This document shows, in pieces, positions 33,239-41,241 of a stretch of 64,000 nucleotides of DNA (within the stretch, counting starts at the first letter, position 1; every line of letters begins with the position of its first letter). The DNA is from Streptomyces filamentosus (lineage in GTDB: Bacteria; Actinomycetota; Actinomycetes; Streptomycetales; Streptomycetaceae). Below the pieces are notes generated by a model. It worked only from the letters and a program-made list of their open reading frames with translations, had not been told where the DNA came from and ran no database searches. The stretch is taken from NCBI RefSeq assembly GCF_014654895.1, contig NZ_BNBE01000002.1, positions 682,001 through 746,000 on the forward strand, given 5' to 3'. The position numbers and the translations under genes are program-made.

Positions 33239-33435
33239 GGTGGTTCCTCGGCTTCTCACGCTTCGTTCGGCGCGGCGCACGACGTCCGTGGCCGCGGGGC
33301 CGGGACGCACGCGCCGTCGCTGCCGGCCGTGCCCCCGCACCCAACGATCATGAGGGTCGCCGGCCCCGAAGGGTTCCAGGTGCGGGGGTACGGATTTCGT
33401 GGCGGCCCGTCAAGGACGGTGCTGCCGGGACGGGC

Positions 33436-35082
33436 TCAGAAGCGGGAACGCGGGTCCGGGAGGCCCTGGGGGGCCCGGGGCGGGAGCCGGAGGTCGCCCC
33501 GGGCCCGGGCCGGGGCGGTCCGGCAGGTCGTGTCGAGGGCGGGCAGCCGGCCCGTCGTCAGGTAGGCGGTGGCGGTCGCGTCGGCGCAGGAGCCCGAGCC
33601 GTACACGCCGTGGCCCTCGCCGTCGAGGACGGTGACCATCCGGGCGCCCTTCATGACGCGGCGCAGGCCCTGGCCGCTGACCAGGGGCGTCTGGGAGTCC
33701 CACTCGTTCTGGAGGACGAGCGCGCGGACCGTGTTGCCGATCCGGGTCGCGGGCTCGGAGCCGTTCCCCCAGAAGGCGCACGGCTTGATGTGGGACGCGA
33801 AGTCGCCGTAGAGCGGGTACGCCGCCTTGTCGCGGAGCGCGTCGCGCCGGTACTGCTCCGGGTCGCGCGGCCAGGCGCGGGTGTCGCCGCAGACGACGGA
33901 CCAGAAGCTCGCGTCCATGTTGTCCTCGGGAACGGCCCGGGCGAAGGACGGCAGGAGGGCGCGGTCCGGGGCGGTCGCCGGAGCGGGTGCGGGGGTCCTG
34001 CCCTCGGCCGCCGCCTTGAGCCGGGCGACGGCGTCGGCGGCGTACGCGGGGTAGAAGAACAGGGCGCGTTCGGCGCGGATGGCGTCGCCGGTCCAGAGCC
34101 TGCCGTCGAGGTCGACGGGGTCGCGGTCGGCGCGGGCCACCAGGTCCCAGAAGGCGGTTCGGACCTCGTCCGGGGTGTCCCCGAGGCCGTAGGCGGCGTC
34201 CCGCTCGGCGGTCCAGCGGGTCCAGCGGGTGAACGCGGGCTCGGCGCCCTCCGCCCACACCTGGAACATGCCCCGCCAGATCCGCGCCGGGTCGACGGCG
34301 CTGTCCAGCACGAAGCGGTCGGCGCGGCGCGGGAACAGCTGGGTGTAGACGGCGCCGAGGTAGGTGCCGTAGGAGTAGCCCAGGTACGAGATCTTCTTCT
34401 CGCCGAGCACGGCGCGGACGACGTCCATGTCACGGGCGGTGTTGCGGGTGGTGAGGTGCGGCAGGACCGCGCCGTTCCGGGCCCGGCACTTCTCGGCCAC
34501 GGTCCGCGCCCAGCGCACGTCCTTGTCCCACGTCGCGGCCTTGTACGGGCGCTGCCAGTCCATCTCCTCCGCGTTCAGGCCGCAGCTCACGGGCGAGCTC
34601 TGTCCGACGCCCCGCGGGTCGAAGCCGATCAGGTCGTACCGCCGCTTCACCGTGTCCGGCAGCTGCGCCCCGATGTAGAGGGGCATGTCGAGCCCCTGGC
34701 CGCCGGGGCCGCCGGGGTTGATGAGGAGGACGCCGTGCCGGTCTCGGGGGCTGGTGGCCTTGACGCGGGAGATCGCGAGGTCGAGCCTCCTGCCGTCCGG
34801 GCGGGCGTAGTCGAGCGGGACCTCGATGGTCGCGCACTCGAACTCCGCCGGCGCCTGGGCGTCGCAGCGGCTCCACCGCGGCTTCTGCCGCGCGAACGGG
34901 GCGAGGGCCGCGGCCTCGGTGGCGGGCTTCGCGGTCCTGGCGCCGGCGGTGGGGGGCGGGATCGTGACGGGGGGACGGGCGGCCTCGGCCCGGGTGCCGG
35001 CGACGGCGACCGCGGGCGTGAGGGCGGGCACGAGCGCCGCGACGGCGGCGAGCGCCACGACGGGTGCTATGCGGTTTCGCAC
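33436..35082 (-). CDS. Secreted tripeptidyl aminopeptidase-like hydrolase
   Basis: A 548-residue exported alpha/beta hydrolase of the Tap/SlpD family with an N-terminal signal peptide (VVALAAVAALVPALTPAVAVA). It has the oxyanion loop LLINPGGPGGQG, FDPRGVGQSSPVSC, a canonical nucleophile elbow LGYSYGTYLG, the C-terminal TAP-like domain (ACxxW-type KPCAFWG) and catalytic histidine DGEGHGVYG. GTG 35082 is the start. Unlike the paralogue at 13678-15252 it keeps glycine before the nucleophile block. Confidence 0.9.
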   Translation of the reverse strand: MRNRIAPVVALAAVAALVPALTPAVAVAGTRAEAARPPVTIPPPTAGARTAKPATEAAALAPFARQKPRWSRCDAQAPAEFECATIEVPLDYARPDGRRLDLAISRVKATSPRDRHGVLLINPGGPGGQGLDMPLYIGAQLPDTVKRRYDLIGFDPRGVGQSSPVSCGLNAEEMDWQRPYKAATWDKDVRWARTVAEKCRARNGAVLPHLTTRNTARDMDVVRAVLGEKKISYLGYSYGTYLGAVYTQLFPRRADRFVLDSAVDPARIWRGMFQVWAEGAEPAFTRWTRWTAERDAAYGLGDTPDEVRTAFWDLVARADRDPVDLDGRLWTGDAIRAERALFFYPAYAADAVARLKAAAEGRTPAPAPATAPDRALLPSFARAVPEDNMDASFWSVVCGDTRAWPRDPEQYRRDALRDKAAYPLYGDFASHIKPCAFWGNGSEPATRIGNTVRALVLQNEWDSQTPLVSGQGLRRVMKGARMVTVLDGEGHGVYGSGSCADATATAYLTTGRLPALDTTCRTAPARARGDLRLPPRAPQGLPDPRSRF

Positions 35083-35308
35083 GGTCAGTCAATTCCTCTG
35101 CGGTGCGGGAGAGTTCGGTCCGCAGCACCCTTTCGCGAAACGCCGCCCGGCGGAACCTCCGCCAGGGTCCGATCGCCGTACGACCTGAGGAGGAGAGGAC
35201 GGTCCGGGAATCGTCCCGGAGAGGGCGAACCCTGCCCGCCGTTTCCGCGTCCGGGGCGTCGCGGCGCCGGATTGTTTGGCCGGGGACGAGGACGGTGAGG
35301 CGAAAGGC

Positions 35309-36385
35309 ATGGAGAATTCGCTACGGCTCGTGATCGCCCTGTGCGGATCGGCGCCGGTCGCGTACGCCGTCGTGCAGACGGCGGACCTCGTGGTCCGCCG
35401 CGTCGGCGCACGGCGTCCCGGCACCCCCCTGTGGGGGCTGCTGCGCCGCTGCCGCACGCCTCTCTTCGTGCTCTCGTTCACCGTCCTGCTCGGCTGGGCG
35501 GTGCGCTTCACCGACTGGGCCCCGGCCCGCGACCACGCCGAACTCATCGACCGGGTAAGGACGTTGTGCCTGATCGGCAGCGGTGCGTGGCTCACGGTGC
35601 GAGTCGTCTCGGCCGTCGTGGAGTCCTCGTACGCACGCTACGCCGGGCGCTCGCACGACCGGGCACGGGTGCGCCGGGTGCGGACCCAGGTCACCCTGCT
35701 CACCCGGGTGGTGTCGGTGGTCATCGGCGTGATCGCCTGCGCGGTGGCCCTGGTGACCTTCCCGTCGTTCCGGGCGCTCGGCACCTCGCTGCTCGCCTCC
35801 GCCGGGATCATCGGCATCGTGGCCGGCGTGGCGGCGCAGTCGACCCTCGGGAACCTCTTCGCGGGCTTCCAGATCGCCTTCGGCGACATGGTGCGGATCG
35901 GGGACACCGTCGTCGTGGACGGCGAGTGGGGCCTCGTCGAGGAGGTCACGCTGACCTTCCTCACCGTGCGGACCTGGGACGAGCGGCGCGTCACGCTGCC
36001 GGTGTCGTACTTCACCTCCCGGCCGTTCGAGAACTGGTCGCGCGGCGGCGCAGAGATGACGGGGACGGTCTTCCTCCACTGCGACCACGCCACCCCGGTG
36101 CCGTTGCTGCGGGCGCACCTGCGCGGCTTCCTGGACGAGTGCTCCGGGTGGGACGGGCGCGGCTGGGACCTCTCCGTCACGGACACCTCGCCCACCGGCA
36201 TCACCGTCCGGGCGCTCGTGACGGCGAAGGACCCCGACGATCTGTGGACGGTGCGCTGCGCCGTGCGCGAGGAGCTGGTCCGCTGGCTGGCCGAGGAGCA
36301 CCCGGCCGCCCTGCCGAAGGTCGTCACGGGACAGGCCCCGGAGCGGGACGAGGTCCCCTCCGCGCCGCGGATCCTGCGGCGGTAG
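35309..36385 (+). CDS. Small-conductance mechanosensitive channel (MscS family)
   Basis: A 358-residue MscS-family channel. Four N-terminal membrane helices are followed by the pore helix (GTSLLASAGIIGIVAGVAAQS) and the conserved NLFAGFQIAFGDMVRIGDTVVVDGEW beta-domain entry. The cytoplasmic vestibule follows (TLPVSYFTSRPFENWSR). Expected to release solutes on hypo-osmotic shock. ATG 35309 is chosen over the in-frame upstream start because AAAGG precedes it. Confidence 0.9.
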   Translation: MENSLRLVIALCGSAPVAYAVVQTADLVVRRVGARRPGTPLWGLLRRCRTPLFVLSFTVLLGWAVRFTDWAPARDHAELIDRVRTLCLIGSGAWLTVRVVSAVVESSYARYAGRSHDRARVRRVRTQVTLLTRVVSVVIGVIACAVALVTFPSFRALGTSLLASAGIIGIVAGVAAQSTLGNLFAGFQIAFGDMVRIGDTVVVDGEWGLVEEVTLTFLTVRTWDERRVTLPVSYFTSRPFENWSRGGAEMTGTVFLHCDHATPVPLLRAHLRGFLDECSGWDGRGWDLSVTDTSPTGITVRALVTAKDPDDLWTVRCAVREELVRWLAEEHPAALPKVVTGQAPERDEVPSAPRILRR

Positions 36386-36482
36386 CCGTGATCCCGTACG
36401 CCCCCCGGACCCGTTGCCCCCGTGCGCCCCGCGGCCCCTTTTTCCCTGGCCGCGGGCGGTGCCCTGGGGCAGGCTGGGTCCC

Positions 36483-36995
36483 ATGACCGATCTGCGCGGT
36501 GCCTCCGTCGTCCTGCGTCCCGCCGTCCCCGCCGACGTCCCCGTCCTCGCCGCCGTCCGGGCCACGCCCGAGGTGCGGGCGCGGTGGCGCGGCGGGGACG
36601 ACCTGGCCGGGGAGGTCGCCGCCGACCTGGCGGATCCCGGCACCCGCTGTCTGGCGGTGCTGCACGGGGGCCGGGTCGTCGGCATGATCCAGTGGTACGC
36701 GGAGGAGGACCCGGAGTACCAGCACGCCGGGATCGACCTGTTCCTCGACCCGTCGGTGCACGGCCGGGGCCTGGGGACCGACGCCGTCCGCACCCTCGCC
36801 CGGCACCTCGTCGACGACGAGGGGTACCACCGGCTGGTCATCGATCCGGCGGCCGACAACGCGGCGGCGATCCGCTGCTACGAGAAGGCCGGGTTCCGGC
36901 CCGTCGGCGTGATGCGCCAGTACGAGCGGGGCGCGGACGGCACCTGGCACGACGGCCTGCTGATGGACCTGCTGGCGGCGGAGCTGGTGCGCTGA
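36483..36995 (+). CDS. GNAT acetyltransferase, AAC(6')-like
   Basis: A 170-residue GNAT enzyme. The acetyl-CoA loop reads HGRGLGTDAVRTLARHL, and the sequence HAGIDLFLDPSVHGRGLGTDA with NAAAIRCYEKAGFRPVGVMRQYE closely follows the aminoglycoside 6'-N-acetyltransferase branch (AacA4-like). Either resistance or housekeeping acetylation is possible; chromosomal Streptomyces homologues are common. CAGGCT lies eight bases before the ATG with no clear ribosome site, so expression may be leaderless. Confidence 0.8.
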   Translation: MTDLRGASVVLRPAVPADVPVLAAVRATPEVRARWRGGDDLAGEVAADLADPGTRCLAVLHGGRVVGMIQWYAEEDPEYQHAGIDLFLDPSVHGRGLGTDAVRTLARHLVDDEGYHRLVIDPAADNAAAIRCYEKAGFRPVGVMRQYERGADGTWHDGLLMDLLAAELVR

Positions 36996-36999
36996 CCGC

Positions 37000-37030
37000 G
37001 AGGACCCGGGGAGGATCCGTGCGGGTCCTC
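37000..37030. terminator. Hairpin after the GNAT gene
   Basis: 9-bp stem GAGGACCCG / CGGGTCCTC with a 13-nt loop, 4 bp downstream of the GNAT stop and 13 bp from the convergent peptide gene. Confidence 0.55.
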
Positions 37031-37042
37031 TCGGGGCGCGTC

Positions 37043-37258
37043 TCAGCCGCAGCCGCCGCAGCCCCCGCACCCTCCTCCGCCGCCGCACCCGCCCCCGCAG
37101 CCGCCGCTGCCGCCGGCCCCTCCGGAGCCGGAGCCCGAGCCGGATCCGGAACCGCTGCCGCCGCTGCCCCCGCTCTTGCCCGACCCGCCGCCCCCGAAGC
37201 CGTCGACGATGCCCCAGACGACCAGCAGCACGACCACCAGGACCAGGAATTCCCCCAC
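37043..37258 (-). CDS. Single-pass membrane peptide with Gly/Ser/Cys tail
   Basis: 71 residues. An N-terminal membrane helix (FLVLVVVLLVVWGIVDGF) is followed by a Ser/Gly repeat tail (SGGSGGSGSGSGSGSGSGG) and a Gly/Cys-rich end (CGGGCGGGGGCGGCGGCG) with five evenly spaced cysteines. GTG 37258 has GGAG at good spacing. It resembles the Cys/Gly tails of some TIGR04222-type Streptomyces membrane proteins, but here stands alone. Function unknown; metal binding or covalent cross-linking is possible. Confidence 0.55.
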   Translation of the reverse strand: MGEFLVLVVVLLVVWGIVDGFGGGGSGKSGGSGGSGSGSGSGSGSGGAGGSGGCGGGCGGGGGCGGCGGCG

Positions 37259-37371
37259 GGTCTCCCCTCCCCCGCCGCCCCGCGACGGTTCATGACGGGT
37301 ATACCCAGCCGCCGCCGAGGGGCAACGGGGAGGCGGCGGGTCCGGTGGCGGCAGGGCCGTCGGGGAGGGGG

Positions 37372-38013
37372 TCAGGCGCGGCCGAGGATGCCGCGGTCGT
37401 AGCCCGCCGCGACGGCCGCCGCGCGGTCCTTGACGGCGAGCTTGCCGTAGATGTGGGTGAGGTGGGTCTTCACCGTGGCCTCGCTGATGAAGAGTTCGGC
37501 GGCGATCTCGCGGTTGGAGGTGCCCCGGGCGACCAGGACGAGGATCTCGCGCTCGCGGGCCGAGAGGGTGCCGTCGACGGGCCCGGCGGGGCGGCGCACG
37601 GCGCTGACGAGGCGGGTCGCGACGGCCGGGGAGAGCACCGTACGCCCCTCGGCGGCGGCCCGCACCGCGGCGAACAGCTCGTCGCGGGGCGCGTCCTTGA
37701 GGAGGTAGCCGGTCGCGCCGGCCTCGATGGCGGGGAGGGTGTCGGCGTCCGTGTCGTACGTGGTGAGCACGAGGACTCGGGAGCGGGCGCCGTGCCGGGC
37801 GAGGGCGGCGATCGCGTCGACGCCGCCGCCCGCGGGCATCCGCAGGTCCATGAGGACGACGTCCGGATCGAGGGAGAGGGCCAGCTCGACGCCCTCGACG
37901 CCGCCCGCGGCCTCGCCGAGGACGCGGAACCCGGGGTCGCTGTCGAACATGCCGCGCAGGCCGTCGCGGACGACGGGGTGGTCGTCGACGAGGAGCAGGG
38001 TGATCTCAGCCAT
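37372..38013 (-). CDS. NarL/LuxR-family response regulator
   Basis: A 213-residue two-component regulator. The receiver domain has the phosphoacceptor aspartate in VVLMDLRMP, acid pair LLVDDHPV and lysine in GYLLKDAP. The C-terminal LuxR helix-turn-helix is intact (LSAREREILVLVARGTSNREIAAELFISEATVKTHLTHIYGKL). Its ATG overlaps the histidine kinase gene by 8 bp; the pair lies downstream of an ABC-2 transporter operon that it probably controls. Confidence 0.93.
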   Translation of the reverse strand: MAEITLLLVDDHPVVRDGLRGMFDSDPGFRVLGEAAGGVEGVELALSLDPDVVLMDLRMPAGGGVDAIAALARHGARSRVLVLTTYDTDADTLPAIEAGATGYLLKDAPRDELFAAVRAAAEGRTVLSPAVATRLVSAVRRPAGPVDGTLSAREREILVLVARGTSNREIAAELFISEATVKTHLTHIYGKLAVKDRAAAVAAGYDRGILGRA

Positions 38014-39349
38014 GGGGCACCAACGGTACGCGAACGGAGATCGCCGTGCCCTCCCCCGGCGCCGACTCGACCTCGACCGCTCCGGCGAGGCGGGCGGCGC
38101 GGGCCCGCATCCCGGCGAGCCCGAAGCCGCCGAGGGAGCCGCGGGCGGGCGGCGCGGCCGGGTCGAAGCCGCGTCCGTCGTCGCGGATGTCGAGGACGAC
38201 CTCGTCGTCCATGTAGGAGAGGGTGACGCCGGCCCGGGTGGCCCCGGAGTGGCGCTCGGCGTTGGCCAGCGCCTCCTGGGCGATGCGGAGCAGGGTGGCG
38301 GCGACCTCGTCGTGGAGGGGGGCGCCGGTGCCGGTGGGGGTGAACCCGGCGGTGATGCCGGTGCGTTCGGCCCAGGCTTCGACGGTCTTGGCCAGGGCCT
38401 CGGGCAGGGTGTCGTGCTCCAGGGCGACGGGGCCGAGGTCCTGCACGGAGCGGCGGGCCTCGCCGAGGCTGTGCCGGGCGAGGGCGGCGGCCCTGCGGTG
38501 GTGGACGCGGGCCTGGCCGGTGTCGGCGGCCTCGGCGGCCTGGAGCTGGGCGATGATGCCGGTCAGGCCCTGGGCGAGGGTATCGTGGATCTCGGCGGCG
38601 AGCCTGCGGCGCTCGTCGGCGACGCCCGCCTCCCTCGCCTGGAGGACGAGTTGGGCGTGGAGGGTGGCGTTCTCGGCGAGCGCCTGCTCCAGGCGGGCGT
38701 TGGCGCGGGCGAGTTCGGCGATGGTCGCGGAGCGTTCGGCGGCCTTCTCCGCCTCCTTGGCCCCGAGGTGGGCGAGGCCGACGGCGAGTCCCGCGTTGAG
38801 GGCGAACAGGCCGCCGAAAGCCACCCATTGGAGACCCGAGGCGGGCGGGAACCCGCCCGCCTGGGAACCGGCCAGGGTGAGGGCGACGGCGAGCAGCCCG
38901 CCCCGGACGAGGACCGGCCGGGGCGGCAGCAGCGCGACGGCGTCGAAGTACCCGACGCAGGCGTGGACGGCGAAGAGGGGGTTGCAGACGGTGAGCGCGA
39001 AGGCGAGGGCGGTCCGCAGCGCGAAGTACGCGACGGAGGCCGGCCCGGGAGCGCCCGGGATCGCCGCGGGCGCCCCGGAACCGGCCTCCGCGCAACTCTC
39101 CGGGCCACCCCCCTCCCCCTCCGTCCGCCGCGCGTGCCAGCACAGCTGGAGGGCCAGGGAGGCGAGGACCAGGACGCCCGCGACGACCACGTCGGTCCGC
39201 GTCATCAGCTCGCCCGCGGTGATCCCCGCGAGCGCCGTGCCGATGCCGAGGAACCCGTACGGCCCCCAGCGGTAGAACTGCAGCCAGCGCTCCTCGACCG
39301 TCGCCGTCGCCACGACCCTTGCTCCTTCCGCGCGTTGATCCTCCGCCAC
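38006..39349 (-). CDS. NarL-type sensor histidine kinase
   Basis: A 447-residue membrane kinase. Several N-terminal helices (WLQFYRWGPYGFLGIGTALAGI onward) are followed by HisKA_3 (ERRRLAAEIHDTLAQGLTGIIAQLQ, phosphorylated histidine in EIHDTLAQG) and the HATPase (ALANAERHSGA, DIRDDGRGFD, GLAGMRARAARLAGAVEVES). It activates the overlapping response-regulator gene. Both GTG 39349 (GGAGCGGG upstream) and GTG 39313 (AAGGAG upstream) are plausible starts; they differ by 12 residues. Confidence 0.92.
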   Translation of the reverse strand: MAEDQRAEGARVVATATVEERWLQFYRWGPYGFLGIGTALAGITAGELMTRTDVVVAGVLVLASLALQLCWHARRTEGEGGGPESCAEAGSGAPAAIPGAPGPASVAYFALRTALAFALTVCNPLFAVHACVGYFDAVALLPPRPVLVRGGLLAVALTLAGSQAGGFPPASGLQWVAFGGLFALNAGLAVGLAHLGAKEAEKAAERSATIAELARANARLEQALAENATLHAQLVLQAREAGVADERRRLAAEIHDTLAQGLTGIIAQLQAAEAADTGQARVHHRRAAALARHSLGEARRSVQDLGPVALEHDTLPEALAKTVEAWAERTGITAGFTPTGTGAPLHDEVAATLLRIAQEALANAERHSGATRAGVTLSYMDDEVVLDIRDDGRGFDPAAPPARGSLGGFGLAGMRARAARLAGAVEVESAPGEGTAISVRVPLVPHG

Positions 39350-39370
39350 GACCCGCTCCGCCCCGCTCCG

Positions 39371-40132
39371 TCACTCCCAGCGGAACCGGCGGACCGCCGT
39401 CCCCGCCAGCACGGCCGTCCACAGGACCATCACCCCGAGCGCGACCGGACCCGGCCATCCGCCGCGCGCGGCCTCGTCGAGGGCTCGGGAGGCGGCACCG
39501 TACGGGGTGTACTCCACGATCCGGCGCAGCGTATCGGGCATGGCCTGGACCGGCACCCAGACGCCCGCCGTGAACATGGTCGGGAAGAAGACCGCCGTCC
39601 CGACCGCGGTGGCGGCCTTCTGAGTGCGGGAGACCGCGCAGACCGTCGCGCCGAGGGCGAGGCCCCCGGCGGTGGCGAGGACCAGTGCCACGAGGTGTCC
39701 GGGGAGGTGGGCGGGGAGTGCGACGCCGAAGGCGGTCCGGCCGACCGCGGTCACCAGGAGGGCGGAGAGCAGGGCGGCGACGGCGTGCAGGACGAACTGG
39801 GCGGTGAGCAGCGCGGCCGGGCGGACCGGAGTGGCCGACATCCGGCGCAGGATGCCGCGCTCCCGGTAGCCGGCGAGGACCGGGGGCATGGCCTGGAGTC
39901 CGGCCATGATCAGGGCGAAGAGGACGGCGACGGGGACGTACAGGTCGATCGCCCGGCGTCCGCCGAGGCCGGCGGAGACCTCCCGCATCGACGGGATCAG
40001 GCCGAGAATCACCAGGAGGACGGTCGGCGAGACCATCACCCAGAACAGGGCGGCGGGTTCGCGGGCGAAGAGGCGGGCCTCGGTCCTGAGGACCGCGCGC
40101 GCGGCGGAGGCCGGTGCGGGGGTGCTGGCCAT
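39371..40132 (-). CDS. ABC-2 type transporter permease
   Basis: A 253-residue, six-helix permease of the ABC-2 family. A cytoplasmic start ARAVLRTEARLFAREPAALFW leads to a first helix; the short extracellular loop GRRAIDLYVPVAVLFALIMAGLQAMPPVLAGYRERGILRRM is the family hallmark. It works with the ATPase gene just upstream (40204-41097) in drug or lipid export. The following two-component genes are probably its sensors. Confidence 0.9.
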   Translation of the reverse strand: MASTPAPASAARAVLRTEARLFAREPAALFWVMVSPTVLLVILGLIPSMREVSAGLGGRRAIDLYVPVAVLFALIMAGLQAMPPVLAGYRERGILRRMSATPVRPAALLTAQFVLHAVAALLSALLVTAVGRTAFGVALPAHLPGHLVALVLATAGGLALGATVCAVSRTQKAATAVGTAVFFPTMFTAGVWVPVQAMPDTLRRIVEYTPYGAASRALDEAARGGWPGPVALGVMVLWTAVLAGTAVRRFRWE

Positions 40133-40203
40133 GGGGGCTGTGCTCCTGTCGTGAGGGCGTGCGGCCGGGCGGGCGGGGCGCGGGGAGGGGCGCGCGGGGA
40201 GGG

Positions 40204-41097
40204 TCAGGAGGTGAGGTCGAGGTAGGCGTCGTCGAGGGTGGCGTCGGTGATGCGCAGGCCCCGGGCGGTGACCGCGCGGCGGGCCAGCAGCGACACGAAG
40301 GCGTCCACGGTGGCGTCCGTGCCGGTGACGACCGTGCGGCCGTCGCGGCCGGTCACCTCCGCGGCGCCGGGCAGGGCCGCGAGGTCGGCGGGGTCCAGCG
40401 GGCTGTCGGCGGCGAAGGAGATGACCCGGGCCGTGGCCGTGCGCCCGATGAGCCCGGCGGGGGTGTCGAGGGCCGTGACCCGGCCCCCGTCGATCACCGC
40501 GATCCGGTCGCAGAGGCGCTGGGCCTCCTCCATGACGTGGGTGACGAGGAGGACGGTGACGCCGTTCGCCCTGATGGACTCGACGAGGTCCCAGGTGTCA
40601 CGGCGGGCCCGCGGGTCGAGGCCGGTGGTGAGCTCGTCGAGGACGACCGCGCGGGGGTCGCCGACGAGGGCGAGGGCGATGAGGAGCCGCTGCTTCTGCC
40701 CGCCGGACAGCGTGCCGAAGCGCGCGTCGAGGTGGGCGTCGAGCCCGAGTCGGCCGGCGAGCGCCCGCCGGTCGGCGGGGCGTTCGTAGAAGGTCGCGTA
40801 CAGCTCCAGCGCCTCCCTGACGGTGAGCTTGGCCTGGAGCTCGCTCCGCTGGAGCTGGACGCCGAGCACCCGGGTGACCCGGTCGTGGTCGGCGACGGGG
40901 TCGAGCCCCGCCACCCGCACCCGGCCCGCGTCGGGGACGCGGAGGCCGGCCACGCACTCGACCGTGGTGGTCTTCCCCGCGCCGTTGGGGCCGAGGATCC
41001 CGAAGATCTCCCCCTCCTCCACGGAGAAGGAGACGCCGTCGACGGCCTTCCGCTCGCCGTACGCCTTGCGCAGGTCCCGCACTTCGATCATGGGCAT
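40204..41097 (-). CDS. ABC-2 type transporter ATPase
   Basis: A 297-residue DrrA/CcmA-type ATPase: Walker A GPNGAGKTT, Q-loop-region QLQRSELQAKLTVREAL, signature TLSGGQKQRL, Walker B AVVLDELTTGLDP and switch LLVTHVMEEAQ. The C-terminal alpha/beta extension (TGRDGRTVVTGTDATVDAFV) is typical of the antibiotic-exporter group. It is the first gene of the operon ATPase-permease-kinase-regulator. ATG 41097 is used; ATG 41091 two codons later is equally possible. Confidence 0.9.
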   Translation of the reverse strand: MPMIEVRDLRKAYGERKAVDGVSFSVEEGEIFGILGPNGAGKTTTVECVAGLRVPDAGRVRVAGLDPVADHDRVTRVLGVQLQRSELQAKLTVREALELYATFYERPADRRALAGRLGLDAHLDARFGTLSGGQKQRLLIALALVGDPRAVVLDELTTGLDPRARRDTWDLVESIRANGVTVLLVTHVMEEAQRLCDRIAVIDGGRVTALDTPAGLIGRTATARVISFAADSPLDPADLAALPGAAEVTGRDGRTVVTGTDATVDAFVSLLARRAVTARGLRITDATLDDAYLDLTS

Positions 41098-41241
41098 GTG
41101 TCCAGGGTCGTCCGCGGCCCGCTCCCCCGGTATCCGCCGTCCCGCTCGACCCGGGATCGGCCGATCGGCCGATGGCGGTACGACTCCGGGCGGGGAGGGG
41201 CGGCGGGCGGTCCTGTCGGTGCCGGGTGGCACCATCCGGGC

